Shown piece after piece: positions 38,453-45,794 of a stretch of 64,000 nt of DNA. The position numbers and the translations under genes are program-made. The stretch's first letter is position 1; every line of letters begins with the position of its first letter. The DNA lies in the NCBI GenBank assembly GCA_910587335.1, contig CAJUMG010000003.1, positions 63,169-127,168 of the forward strand, read 5' to 3'. The DNA is from an uncultured Oscillospiraceae bacterium. GTDB lineage: Bacteria > Bacillota > Clostridia > Oscillospirales > Ruminococcaceae. The notes beneath the pieces were generated by a model. That model was not told where the DNA came from. It worked only from the letters and a program-made list of their open reading frames with translations, and searched no databases.

Positions 38453-39139
38453 TCACCCCCGCTTTTTCCCCTTTAATAGGCTTTCGCACAATTCCGGATA
38501 GTCGCAGAACAGGCGGTCGTATCTCTTTTTGCAGCTGCTGGACGGAAAGGCGTCCTGATACCGATCCCGCAGGTCCTTGTCTCCGGTGATTTCGATCAGC
38601 TTGCCCGAAAGCTGATAGAGCAAATGATGATAATAGCCGTCGTATAAATCCTGGGCCTTTTCCCTCGTCATCCGCAGCCGTTTGCCAATGGCGGGAAAGG
38701 TCATCCCCTTTGTTTCCTTTAGCCGGATGACGCTGGCCACCGTTTGCTTGCTGAACCTGGCGCGAAGGGGCGGCAGCTCCCGCAAAAGCTGCTCCGGCAT
38801 GCCCGGCTCCCCCTGGCGGTATTCTTTTAGAATATCGGCGTATTCCTTTTCAAAATAGGCCGCGACGTATTTCATGGCGCTATAGCAGTCCAGGGCGTTT
38901 TTCCAAATTTCGGAAAAATGGGCGGTGGTCTGGTAGCCATGGAGGATGGAGAGATGGTTGACGTAATACCGAATCTTAAAAAGCAGCAGCCGGTTGTAGT
39001 CGTGGGTAATGGTGACTACCGAAACGCCGTATTCCCTTGCGATGTCGGCAAAGGTGTTGCCGTATAGGTCCCGCAGGACCCACACATCATATTTCCGGCC
39101 CTTGTCCAGTAGGGTTTTGTACGGAATATCCTGTAACAT
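38453..39139 (-). CDS. Helix-turn-helix protein with two sigma-region-4-like segments
   Basis: ATG 39139, after AGGGCGG, gives a 228-residue protein without a family I recognise. Two helix-turn-helix-like segments are visible: LYGNTFADIAREYGVSVVTI near residues 26-46 and KGMTFPAIGKRLRMTREKAQ near 155-175, both resembling DNA-recognition helices of sigma factors or phage regulators. The rest is helical and charged, ending in KGKKRG. A longer frame starts at 39229 but lacks a good ribosome site. It may be a regulator. Confidence 0.55.
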   Translation of the reverse strand: MLQDIPYKTLLDKGRKYDVWVLRDLYGNTFADIAREYGVSVVTITHDYNRLLLFKIRYYVNHLSILHGYQTTAHFSEIWKNALDCYSAMKYVAAYFEKEYADILKEYRQGEPGMPEQLLRELPPLRARFSKQTVASVIRLKETKGMTFPAIGKRLRMTREKAQDLYDGYYHHLLYQLSGKLIEITGDKDLRDRYQDAFPSSSCKKRYDRLFCDYPELCESLLKGKKRG

Positions 39140-39310
39140 AACAATCCGCCCTTTCTTTTGTTGTCTCAATAACAACATAATAGCACGAAAAAAAATGTTG
39201 AAGAGCTTTTGACACCAAAGTGACATCACCTAGAAAGGAAAAAATTCATGGAGCGCGTAAGAGCGGGGCTTCGTGTACCCTGCGCAAGACCATAATCAGC
39301 ATTGGGATAA

Positions 39311-39685
39311 TCAAATTGCTATGTCAAGGGGAGAAATCGTTATTTGAGGTTTGTTTTTCGATAATTCCAACTGTTTATCAGCCATTGCTTTTATTACAGC
39401 TATGTCATCGGGGGGAAGCCGCTTAAGCTTTAATATGAGCTGTTCGCGTTCTGGAAGGCCCTCCAGCAATCCATCTAATTCCGGCCCAAAAAAATATTCC
39501 GGATACGCCTTTAAGTTTAAACAGATGCTTTTTAGCATGGGCACGCTGGGCAGTCGTTCTCCCCGTTCGTACTTTTTCCATGCGCTTTCAGAGCAGCCGC
39601 ATAATTCGGCGGCCTGTTCAATGGTGAGTTTTCGAAACTCCCTCATTTCCTTTATCCGCCTGCCAAAGCCCTGTCTATCCTTCAT
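39311..39685 (-). CDS. XRE-family transcriptional regulator
   Basis: The 124-residue protein has an N-terminal XRE helix-turn-helix (RIKEMREFRKLTIEQAAELC, then GCSESAWKKYERGERLPSVP) and a C-terminal helical tail with LPPDDIAVIKAMADKQLEL. GGAAGGTGAC precedes ATG 39685. The A+T content is higher than core genes and it sits among other accessory pieces just left of sigK. Its targets are unknown. Confidence 0.8.
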   Translation of the reverse strand: MKDRQGFGRRIKEMREFRKLTIEQAAELCGCSESAWKKYERGERLPSVPMLKSICLNLKAYPEYFFGPELDGLLEGLPEREQLILKLKRLPPDDIAVIKAMADKQLELSKNKPQITISPLDIAI

Positions 39686-39757
39686 CCATCTGTCACCTTC
39701 CCAAAGAGTATTGTACTATTTATTTTTAAGTATATAGCAGATGATCAATATTGAAAA

Positions 39758-39799
39758 GGGACTTAGAGAGTCTATACATACACTCTAAGCGTCCTTTTT
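39758..39799. repeat. Inverted repeat upstream of the XRE gene
   Basis: GGACTTAGAGAGT and ACACTCTAAGCGTCC pair imperfectly around CTATACAT and are followed by TTTTT. It could be a terminator or a binding site. Confidence 0.5.
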
Positions 39800-39830
39800 A
39801 GCATTTTTTTTATTTTTTTTGCTTTAGAGC

Positions 39831-39868
39831 AAAAAAAGAGCCGGGAACCTATCAAACAGGTCCCCGGC
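39831..39868 (-). terminator. Terminator of the Rpn-type nuclease fragment
   Basis: GCCGGGGACCT and AGGTTCCCGGC (minus strand) pair around GTTTGAT and are followed by TCTTTTTTT, twelve bases after the fragment's stop. Confidence 0.75.
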
Positions 39869-39880
39869 CGGTGGTTTTGC

Positions 39881-40140
39881 CTATGCAGTTCTGTCAGCTT
39901 TTAACTGTTTGACTTCTTCAACAGAGAGACCAACAAATTCTGCAATCTTTTCAAGTGTTATCGTTCCATCTTCCAACATCTTCTTTGCAACACTTATCAT
40001 TCCTTCTTTCAGCGTCTGATTCCTCATATCCTCCATAGCACGGCACATGATTTCGATACCCTCTTTGTCAAATTTCCCACCTGCTTTGCCTTTCGCATCT
40101 CCATCGTACCATAAACCTTTTGATCTTTCAAGCCGGGGAC
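39881..40140 (-). pseudogene. C-terminal remnant of an Rpn/PD-(D/E)XK nuclease-type transposase
   Basis: The minus-strand frame ending at 39881 reads GKFDKEGIEIMCRAMEDMRN, then LKEGMISVAKKMLEDGTITL, EKIAEFVGLSVEEVKQLKA. This is the standard C-terminus of Rpn-family recombination-promoting nucleases. The N-terminal catalytic part is missing; upstream of about 40140 the frame has no match. It is a truncated remnant close to the sigK 5' end. Confidence 0.65.
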
Positions 40141-40344
40141 CAGCTCATTTCCGATTGGGTATTTTTTCGTTTCCCCTCCCCGAAACCCTTTTTTAAAAGG
40201 GGACGCGCACAAAATTTTTGCCGGCGCATAAGCTAAAAATAGGGTCCTTTCCCCCAAAAAGGGGGAAGGCAATTTTCGGCAGGCCGCCGGCCGGAACCGT
40301 GCGGCGTTGATTTTGCTTTGGCAGGTCAAAGTAAGGAGGGGTTC

Positions 40345-40677
40345 ATGCTATCACTCTGGCTATCCGCCCTGGCAGGCGGCTTTTTGTATTTTGCGCTGCA
40401 CCTGACCACATCCGGCTCGTTTCCCCGTCCGCTGTCCGCCGCACAGGAGCGGGAATGTCTGCAAAAAATCCGGCAGGGGGACCAGGAGGCCAGGGACTAT
40501 TTTATCGAGCATAACCTGCGGCTGGTGGCACATATCATTAAAAAATACTACGCCTCTTATAAAGAGCAGGAGGATTTGATCTCCATCGGCACCATTGGGC
40601 TGATCAAGGCGGTGGGCACCTTTAACAGCGACAAAAATATTCGCTTCGCCACCTACGCTTCGCGGTGCATCGAAAAT
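40345..40677 (+). CDS. sigK: Sporulation sigma factor SigK, 5' part (interrupted)
   Basis: SigK directs late mother-cell transcription during sporulation. ATG 40345 after AAGGAGGGG gives a hydrophobic pro-sequence (MLSLWLSALAGGFLYFALHL), then FPRPLSAAQERECLQKIRQG, the region 2 core EHNLRLVAHIIKKYY, EDLISIGTIGLIKAVGTF and FATYASRCIEN, where it departs from the family. The frame then runs only to a TAA at 40740. The missing regions 3-4 lie 19.6 kb away at 60317. Joining at the shared AA gives Asn-111 and an intact 234-codon gene. The pro-sequence implies activation by SpoIVFB-type proteolysis. Confidence 0.93.
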
Positions 40678-40693
40678 CCTATAGTAACTTTGG
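40658..40693. other. Left junction of the sigK element (attL)
   Basis: The sigK codons CATCGAA meet the element here at the dinucleotide AA (40675-40676). The element-side arm is TCCTATAGTAACTTTGG (40677-40693), which is an imperfect inverted copy (12 of 17 positions) of the arm at the right junction. Confidence 0.8.
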
Positions 40694-40700
40694 GGAAACA

Positions 40701-41291
40701 ATGCATTTTGATTTTGCTCTGCGCTCTCATAAACGGTTAACACTACTAATCGAGGACGCGCAAACAACTCGTCAGCAGCATCAGATATATCCAATTCAGG
40801 TTGACGAGGCAAAACTTAAAAGTTGCAAATATCCAGCAGACGTTCAACTCATTTACCGGATGCAGAAAAATAATAATGCACCAATAATGGACAAAATACG
40901 ATATGCCCGCTTGATAGCAGATTTTAAACAAAGAGAATTGGCACAGATAGTAGGTATAGATAGATGTACCTTGATTCGTCTTGAGAATGGACAAGTATCT
41001 GAATTGAACATGAAGACCGAAACGTTAATAAGAATTGCTGTCGCATGTGGTTTTGAAAGGACATTTTGTTGCAATCAATATCATTCTCTGCTGGCAAACG
41101 ACGTTGGACGAAAGATCAAGGAGTACCGTAAGACACATCATCTAACCCAAATAGATCTTGGGAAGCAGCTTAATGTCCACAAAAAAACTATTTCTCGCTG
41201 GGAGCACAATTTACAGAAGCCATCTGTTGAGGTCTTGATGTATTTTTTCCCAGAGCATTTTGACTATGATGAGCAATCAACCTATCAATAA
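40701..41291 (+). CDS. Regulator with two XRE helix-turn-helix domains
   Basis: ATG 40701, after TTGGGGA, starts MHFDFALRSHKRL and gives 196 residues. Two XRE-type segments are visible: IADFKQRELAQIVGIDRCTL near residues 70-90, and EYRKTHHLTQIDLGKQLNVH near 145-165 with KKTISRWEHNLQKPS. The gene begins only 24 bases inside the left junction. In the excised circle it would lie about 80 bases downstream of the recombinase gene, in the same direction. This position makes it a candidate regulator of excision. Confidence 0.75.
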   Translation: MHFDFALRSHKRLTLLIEDAQTTRQQHQIYPIQVDEAKLKSCKYPADVQLIYRMQKNNNAPIMDKIRYARLIADFKQRELAQIVGIDRCTLIRLENGQVSELNMKTETLIRIAVACGFERTFCCNQYHSLLANDVGRKIKEYRKTHHLTQIDLGKQLNVHKKTISRWEHNLQKPSVEVLMYFFPEHFDYDEQSTYQ

Positions 41292-41445
41292 TGGCCCGTT
41301 TATCGCCCTCGCGAAGCCCACTTTTTTCCAATCTATTTTGGACCTGCTTTATGTAAAAATCAATATATAATTTTTGTATTTCCGCTCTACTTTTTTCTTT
41401 TGTATAATGAAAAAACACTTGAAAAGGCGTATTCTTTCGGGCCAT
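41188..41445 (-). CDS. Small basic protein of unknown function
   Basis: GGAGGGATTCT directly before ATG 41445 supports an 85-residue product starting MARKNTPFQVFFHYTKEKSR. It is basic and helical with no recognised domain. It overlaps the end of the double-XRE gene on the opposite strand by 104 bases. The good ribosome-binding site is the main evidence that it is real. Confidence 0.45.
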   Translation of the reverse strand: MARKNTPFQVFFHYTKEKSRAEIQKLYIDFYIKQVQNRLEKSGLREGDKRAIIDRLIAHHSQNALGKNTSRPQQMASVNCAPSEK

Positions 41446-41520
41446 AGAATCCCTCCTTTCTCCATTATTACGTATTTACGACTTGTACCCATTCCTTTTG
41501 AAGCCGGATATTTGTTGTAT

Positions 41521-41736
41521 GTGAACTACCCGGAGAGCATCGAAACCAATCTGATCTACCTGTTGGTTTCCAAGGAACGGATGCTCCGTTTCCTCAAGGG
41601 CCAGGATATTTCCTTTGAAGAGCTGTTTGCCGAGATGGGATTCAATATGATCCACCACAGAGGCGCAGTATTCCGCGGGTATGACGCAGACGGCCGTCCA
41701 GAACTCTACTGGGGTCAGCAGCAGATCGCAGCGTGA
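41521..41736 (+). CDS. Short protein or gene fragment of unknown function
   Basis: From GTG 41521 a 71-residue frame reads VNYPESIETNLIYLLVSKER, then FLKGQDISFEELFAEMGFN, and ends GRPELYWGQQQIAA. It looks like the C-terminal part of a longer protein: no ribosome-binding site precedes the GTG, and the frame extends upstream into non-conserved-looking sequence. Base composition here is higher in G+C than in the adjacent intergenic DNA. I do not recognise the family. Confidence 0.4.
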   Translation: MNYPESIETNLIYLLVSKERMLRFLKGQDISFEELFAEMGFNMIHHRGAVFRGYDADGRPELYWGQQQIAA

Positions 41737-41901
41737 TTCATTTAAAGCAACATCTTTCAGAAAACCTTCTGGAAGATGTTATTTTATTATATAGATCAAC
41801 AATATTTTTCAATAGTTAGAATTACAATACAAATGATTGTTTATCATTTGTATGATGTGTTATACTAATTCTATAAATTCAGTTTAAGGAGGGAAATTTG
41901 A

Positions 41902-43101
41902 ATGTTGATTTCAAGACCATCCTATTTAAACTTTTTGTTGGAATGGAAAGACCAACAGATTATTAAGGTCGTCACTGGAATTCGCCGGTGTGGTAAGTCT
42001 ACGCTGTTTGATTTGTTTCGGGAACGGTTGGAGGCGGATGGCGTTTTACCGTCACAGATTATTTCTATCAACTTTGAAGATGCGGAATACGAATCCTTAC
42101 ACGATTATAAACAGCTGTATGCCTATGTAAAGTCAAAGATGGTAGATGAAAAGATGAACTACATTTTTCTGGACGAGATTCAGCATGTGGCACAGTATGA
42201 AAAGGCTGTTGACAGCTTGTTTGTGCAGAAGAATGCAGACGTTTATATTACTGGCTCCAACGCCTACTTTATGTCCGGTGAATTGGCCACCCTTCTTTCC
42301 GGGCGGTATGTTGAACTGAAAATGCTGCCTCTTTCTTTTGCTGAATATGCCAGCGCTTTCCCAGATTCCACAAGCCGGGAGGAATTGTACCGAAACTACG
42401 TATATAACAGCTCTTTTCCCTATACGGTAGGTCTGAGCAGCAGACGGAATATTCACGCCTATTTAGACGGAATCTTTAACACAGTCGTTCTCAACGATAT
42501 TGTGCAACGCAAAAAGATACAGGACCCCTCGATGCTAAAAAGCGTCATTCGTTTTATGTTTGACAACATTGGCAACACCTGCTCGACAAAAAGGATTGCC
42601 GACGCTATGGTCAGCGCCGGCAGAAAAATTTCCAATCATACCGTGGAAAACTATTTGGAGGGTATGACCGATAGCCTGCTGATGTATCGGGTCGGCCGTT
42701 TCGACATCAAAGGGAAAGAACACCTGCAACTCTTGGATAAATATTACCTAGCGGATGTTGGACTGCGCTATTACCTTTTAGGTAGTAGGAATGTGGATCA
42801 GGGACACATTTTAGAAAACATTGTATTCCTAGAATTGCTTCGGCGTGATTACCATGTCTCAGTTGGTAAAGTGGGAACAGCTGAGGTGGACTTTGTGGCG
42901 CAGGACTATGACGGGAACTTGGAATACTATCAGGTCTCTTGGTCTGTACGAAACGAGGAAACCCTAAAGCGGGAATTGGCTTCCTTAGACACCATCCATG
43001 ACCACAACCCCAAAATCCTGCTGACAATGGATAACGATCCTCCTGCTTCGTACAATGGAATCCGTCAAAAGTATGTAATCGACTGGCTGCTGGGCAAATA
43101 G
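41902..43101 (+). CDS. AAA ATPase with DUF4143 C-terminal domain
   Basis: The 399-residue protein has Walker A GIRRCGKSTLF near residue 26, Walker B YIFLDEIQHV near 90, and the sensor segment VYITGSNAYFMSGELATLLSGR, typical of AAA_14 ATPases. The C-terminal part (from about 200, with VDFVAQDYDGNLEYYQVSW) matches DUF4143, a nuclease-like fold. These proteins are widespread in gut Firmicutes and often horizontally spread; the function is unclear. ATG 41902 follows AAGGAGGG. A terminator follows, so it is a single-gene unit. Confidence 0.88.
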   Translation: MLISRPSYLNFLLEWKDQQIIKVVTGIRRCGKSTLFDLFRERLEADGVLPSQIISINFEDAEYESLHDYKQLYAYVKSKMVDEKMNYIFLDEIQHVAQYEKAVDSLFVQKNADVYITGSNAYFMSGELATLLSGRYVELKMLPLSFAEYASAFPDSTSREELYRNYVYNSSFPYTVGLSSRRNIHAYLDGIFNTVVLNDIVQRKKIQDPSMLKSVIRFMFDNIGNTCSTKRIADAMVSAGRKISNHTVENYLEGMTDSLLMYRVGRFDIKGKEHLQLLDKYYLADVGLRYYLLGSRNVDQGHILENIVFLELLRRDYHVSVGKVGTAEVDFVAQDYDGNLEYYQVSWSVRNEETLKRELASLDTIHDHNPKILLTMDNDPPASYNGIRQKYVIDWLLGK

Positions 43102-43111
43102 TAGACACAAC

Positions 43112-43155
43112 AAAAAGCCCCCCTACAAGGAAATTCTTCTTGTAGGGGGGCTTTA
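43112..43155. terminator. Bidirectional terminator
   Basis: AAAAGCCCCCCTACAAG and CTTGTAGGGGGGCTTT form a strong stem between the ATPase gene and the convergent XRE genes. Confidence 0.9.
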
Positions 43156-43182
43156 CTTTACTGTAAAATGCGTAACCCTTTA

Positions 43183-43512
43183 TTACTGTTCTTCAAATGC
43201 AGAGAGAAAGTCTTCAATCATTTTAGACAGAGCCTCTCGCTGCTTTGGTGATAGTTTCTTAATTTCTTTCGATTCCATCATAATGTTCAGGTTGGGTGAT
43301 TCTCCATATAACAAATAATCAGTCGTAATGCACAGGCTATCACAGATTTTTATGATATTTTCTGGACGCATCGCTTTATGTCCATTTTCTGCTGCGGAAA
43401 TCATCTTGGTAGAAAGTCCTGTTAGTCCTGCAAGCTGCTCTTGGGTATAGCCTTTGGATTTTCGTATATGTTTAAGACGGTTTCCCATCTCCATTAAAGT
43501 TTTGTTTTTCAT
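43183..43512 (-). CDS. XRE-family regulator (paralogue 1)
   Basis: The 109-residue protein has an XRE domain (RLKHIRKSKGYTQEQLAGLT, then GLSTKMISAAENGHKAMRPE) and a short C-terminal tail with KKLSPKQREALSKMIEDFLS. It is clearly paralogous to the gene just upstream (43589-43915): both share the MISAAENG/VISAEKG turn, the K-A-xRPENI motif and the same tail. AGGAGG precedes ATG 43512. A shared upstream repeat suggests common autoregulation. Confidence 0.85.
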   Translation of the reverse strand: MKNKTLMEMGNRLKHIRKSKGYTQEQLAGLTGLSTKMISAAENGHKAMRPENIIKICDSLCITTDYLLYGESPNLNIMMESKEIKKLSPKQREALSKMIEDFLSAFEEQ

Positions 43513-43561
43513 TTCACTTATCCTCCTATGAGACTATACTATCCCAATAGGATGCATATTT

Positions 43562-43596
43562 TAATCCTTTATGGTAGAAAAACTCCCTTTATGGTT
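43562..43596. promoter_or_regulatory. Operator-like repeat upstream of XRE paralogue 1
   Basis: TAATCCTTTATGGTAGA (43562-43578) and the related TCCCTTTATGGTT (43584-43596) lie 22 bp apart, about 50 bases upstream of the gene start. The same pair occurs upstream of paralogue 2. Confidence 0.55.
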
Positions 43597-43915
43597 CTAT
43601 ATTTTTCCCGCAAATAGAAAAAAATGCTTCTACAATTTGTTGGAAAGCCAAACGTTCTTTAGAATTAAGTTCGGATAGCATATCGACATGGGATACTTCC
43701 CCCAACATTAAATATGAAACATCCAAATTTAGAATTTTACAAAATTTAACAATATTTTCAGGCCGAAGTGCCTTTTTCCCCTTTTCGGCACTAATCACTG
43801 TTTTTATAGAAACCCCAGCTAATTCTGCTAATTGCTCTTGACTCATATGCAACTGCTTTCGTTGATTTAAGATTCTTCTGCCCATGTCAACTAGTAATGT
43901 GTTCTCGTCTGCCAT
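43589..43915 (-). CDS. XRE-family regulator (paralogue 2)
   Basis: From ATG 43915, after GGAGGGATAAT, a 108-residue protein has the XRE segments RRILNQRKQLHMSQEQLAEL and AGVSIKTVISAEKGKKALRP, with the tail LNSKERLAFQQIVEAFFSIC. It resembles paralogue 1 along its whole length and lies 76 bases upstream of it on the same strand, so the pair arose by tandem duplication. The duplicated promoter region keeps a nearly identical 17-base site. Confidence 0.85.
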   Translation of the reverse strand: MADENTLLVDMGRRILNQRKQLHMSQEQLAELAGVSIKTVISAEKGKKALRPENIVKFCKILNLDVSYLMLGEVSHVDMLSELNSKERLAFQQIVEAFFSICGKNIEP

Positions 43916-43960
43916 ATTATCCCTCCATGAGAGTATAATATCCATTCTAGTAGGAAAATA

Positions 43961-43997
43961 TAATCCCCTATGGTAGACATATATCCTCTATAGTGCT
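43961..43997. promoter_or_regulatory. Operator-like repeat upstream of XRE paralogue 2
   Basis: TAATCCCCTATGGTAGA (43961-43977) differs from the site of paralogue 1 at two positions. A weaker copy, TCCTCTATAGTGCT (43984-43997), follows with the same two-turn spacing. Confidence 0.55.
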
Positions 43998-44295
43998 ATA
44001 ATTATGTAAAAAATATGCTGAAAATTAGAAATGTTAATATATCTAAAAGATCATGAAATAAATAATTTTAACTCCTAAAAAGACCCATGGAGGAAAAAAT
44101 GTAGAATTAAAATCATTTTAAAAACAAGGTTGTCTTAAAAGGCATAGATAGTGTGAGAAATTTTGTATACTAAGGCGCAACTGAGAAACTTCCTTCACCG
44201 TAATGTTGCAACAATCGGAATACAACGCGGACAATTGGAGCGAGGTGAACAGTTGGAACACAACCAAAACTTTTTAATTGGAAGGAGTAATGTGG
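43998..44295. other. A+T-rich gap before the zinc-ribbon/AbrB gene
   Basis: No gene is supported here. GGAGG at 44089-44093 is followed after five bases by ATG and then TAG (44099-44104), a ribosome site leading to a start-stop pair; this may be a gene scar. TATACT at 44166-44171 is a possible -10 for the following gene, with no clear -35. Confidence 0.4.
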
Positions 44296-45072
44296 ATGTC
44301 GCACGAAAATACATTGGAAATGGTTCAAGCAATCCAACCTGAAAAAATTCCGAGATGCGCCCTATGCGGCAATGAAGACAAGCTCTCACCGGTCAATAAG
44401 ACACATCACATCTGCGGCAAATGCCTTTCTGCTCTGGAAAGAAAATGGAATACCTCATCTAAAACCGGATTTGAGCGCCATGCGTTTAACTTAGAGCTGC
44501 AATTGAAGCCGTACCTTTCCGTCGAGTATTTGCTTGGTGTGATTGGAGCGTGGGCAGATTTTTCCCTTCCCCATTTGGAGGCGATTTGCCAAAACCCGGC
44601 CCTTTTAACGTCTGAGGATTACGAAAGGATTTTTAAAGCTCTCCATAACAACAAAGCGTTTTTAAATCCGAAATTCATAGACTGGCACGATGTGAATATC
44701 AGGCTGGAGGCTCTAGCCAGCCTTTGCAAACTAGAAACCCGTCGGGTACGGAGATTTTATAGTTTCCCTCGGAATTCTGATATCCGCCCTTACGAGTTAA
44801 ACCAGCTGTGCCATTACTTAAGGCTACAACCCTGGGATTTATTAAAATGGCAGAAGTCTCAGCGAAAAATAAATGCAGAAGAATTAAATGAAGAGAGAAT
44901 GAATCTGATACCAACTCTCAACCGGAAAATAGATACTCAGGGACGGATAAGAATTCCAGACAAAATTCTATCTGTTTTAAATCTGGAGGCAAAAAGCCAG
45001 GTAGCCCTAACCGTGAATATAGAGAAAGGGTATATTATTTTGACTCCCATCAAAGAGGGTTGCAGCGAATGA
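44296..45072 (+). CDS. Zinc-ribbon protein with C-terminal SpoVT/AbrB domain
   Basis: ATG 44296, eight bases after GGAAGGAG, gives 258 residues. Near residues 20-45 two cysteine pairs (CALCGNED...HHICGKCL) form a probable zinc ribbon. The middle is helical. The C-terminal 50 residues form an AbrB-like swapped-hairpin DNA-binding domain: LNRKIDTQGRIRIPDKILSV. It is probably a regulator. In the same frame, right after its TGA stop, a second AbrB-like domain continues for 44 codons. Confidence 0.7.
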   Translation: MSHENTLEMVQAIQPEKIPRCALCGNEDKLSPVNKTHHICGKCLSALERKWNTSSKTGFERHAFNLELQLKPYLSVEYLLGVIGAWADFSLPHLEAICQNPALLTSEDYERIFKALHNNKAFLNPKFIDWHDVNIRLEALASLCKLETRRVRRFYSFPRNSDIRPYELNQLCHYLRLQPWDLLKWQKSQRKINAEELNEERMNLIPTLNRKIDTQGRIRIPDKILSVLNLEAKSQVALTVNIEKGYIILTPIKEGCSE

Positions 45073-45075
45073 TAC

Positions 45076-45210
45076 GTGTGCAGCATTGACAATTTGGGAC
45101 GAGTGGTTATTCCAAAGGTTATTCGCAAGCTGTTTGAGATTAAAGATGGAAACAGCTGGTTTACTGTTGTAGTAGCCAATGGTAGACAAATCTTTCTCTT
45201 TAAAAGGTGA
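45076..45210 (+). pseudogene. Second AbrB-like domain, separated by an in-frame TGA
   Basis: After the TGA at 45070-45072 the same frame reads CSIDNLGRVVIPKVIRKLFE, IKDGNSWFTVVVANGRQIFL, FKR and stop, a complete AbrB fold. The only local start is GTG 45076, with GAGGG about 15 bases upstream, too far for good initiation. It is either the former end of the upstream gene cut by a nonsense change, or a separate small AbrB protein translated by coupling. Confidence 0.5.
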
Positions 45211-45215
45211 ATGCA

Positions 45216-45661
45216 ATGAAACGTAATAAAAAAGAGCTGATTCTCTTTGTCTGCACAGCTTACACCGTACTTTTACAAAACGAAAGCCACAAAAAGAGTT
45301 TGGTCTAACCGACACCGAAGTGAAGCGCCTAGAAGAAATTTTGGTGCAACCTGAGACGGCGTTCGGTGTAATGGTGTTGTTTCAGGCACTTAGTGCAGCG
45401 ATGATACCAGTAAAACGCTCTTTGCAGCAGACAGCGGAAAATTATCCACTGGAATATCTGGAGCTTTCAGCCAGACCATATACAAGTCTGGTGAAAAGCA
45501 CGCAGTTCGGAGCGATCAGGACAGTAGCGGATTTATTGCGGATATCTGACAGCCAGATTAGCCGAATTAGAGGGATCGGGCCTAACTCCAAGGGACTAGA
45601 GGAAATCAGGAGAAAACGTTTAAAGTTTGTCCAGGCTTTTCATGACGGCCTTATTAAATAA
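45216..45661 (+). pseudogene. Small protein with RNA-polymerase-alpha-CTD-like end, frameshifted
   Basis: ATG 45216 (MKRNKKELILFVCTAYTVLL) stops at 45308, but the next frame carries on as KPQKEFGLTDTEVKRLEEIL to 45661. The natural fusion point is near the AAAA run at 45276. The C-terminal half (TVADLLRISDSQISRIRGIG) resembles the helix-hairpin region of RNA polymerase alpha-CTD-type domains. Either one base has been lost or the second part starts separately at GTG 45320. Function is unknown. Confidence 0.45.
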
Positions 45662-45757
45662 TAGTCTCTTTCTTCGAAGGAAAAAATATTGCGGCCAGCA
45701 GGGTGTGGAAAAATTGGATCGGAACCGAATTGATTAGTTGCGATAAACAGAACAAAC

Positions 45758-45794
45758 AATCCCCCAGCATCATTAGATGCTGGGGGATTCTTTA
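45758..45794. terminator. Bidirectional terminator
   Basis: AATCCCCCAGCATC and GATGCTGGGGGATT pair perfectly around ATTA between convergent genes; T residues follow on the plus strand. Confidence 0.85.
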
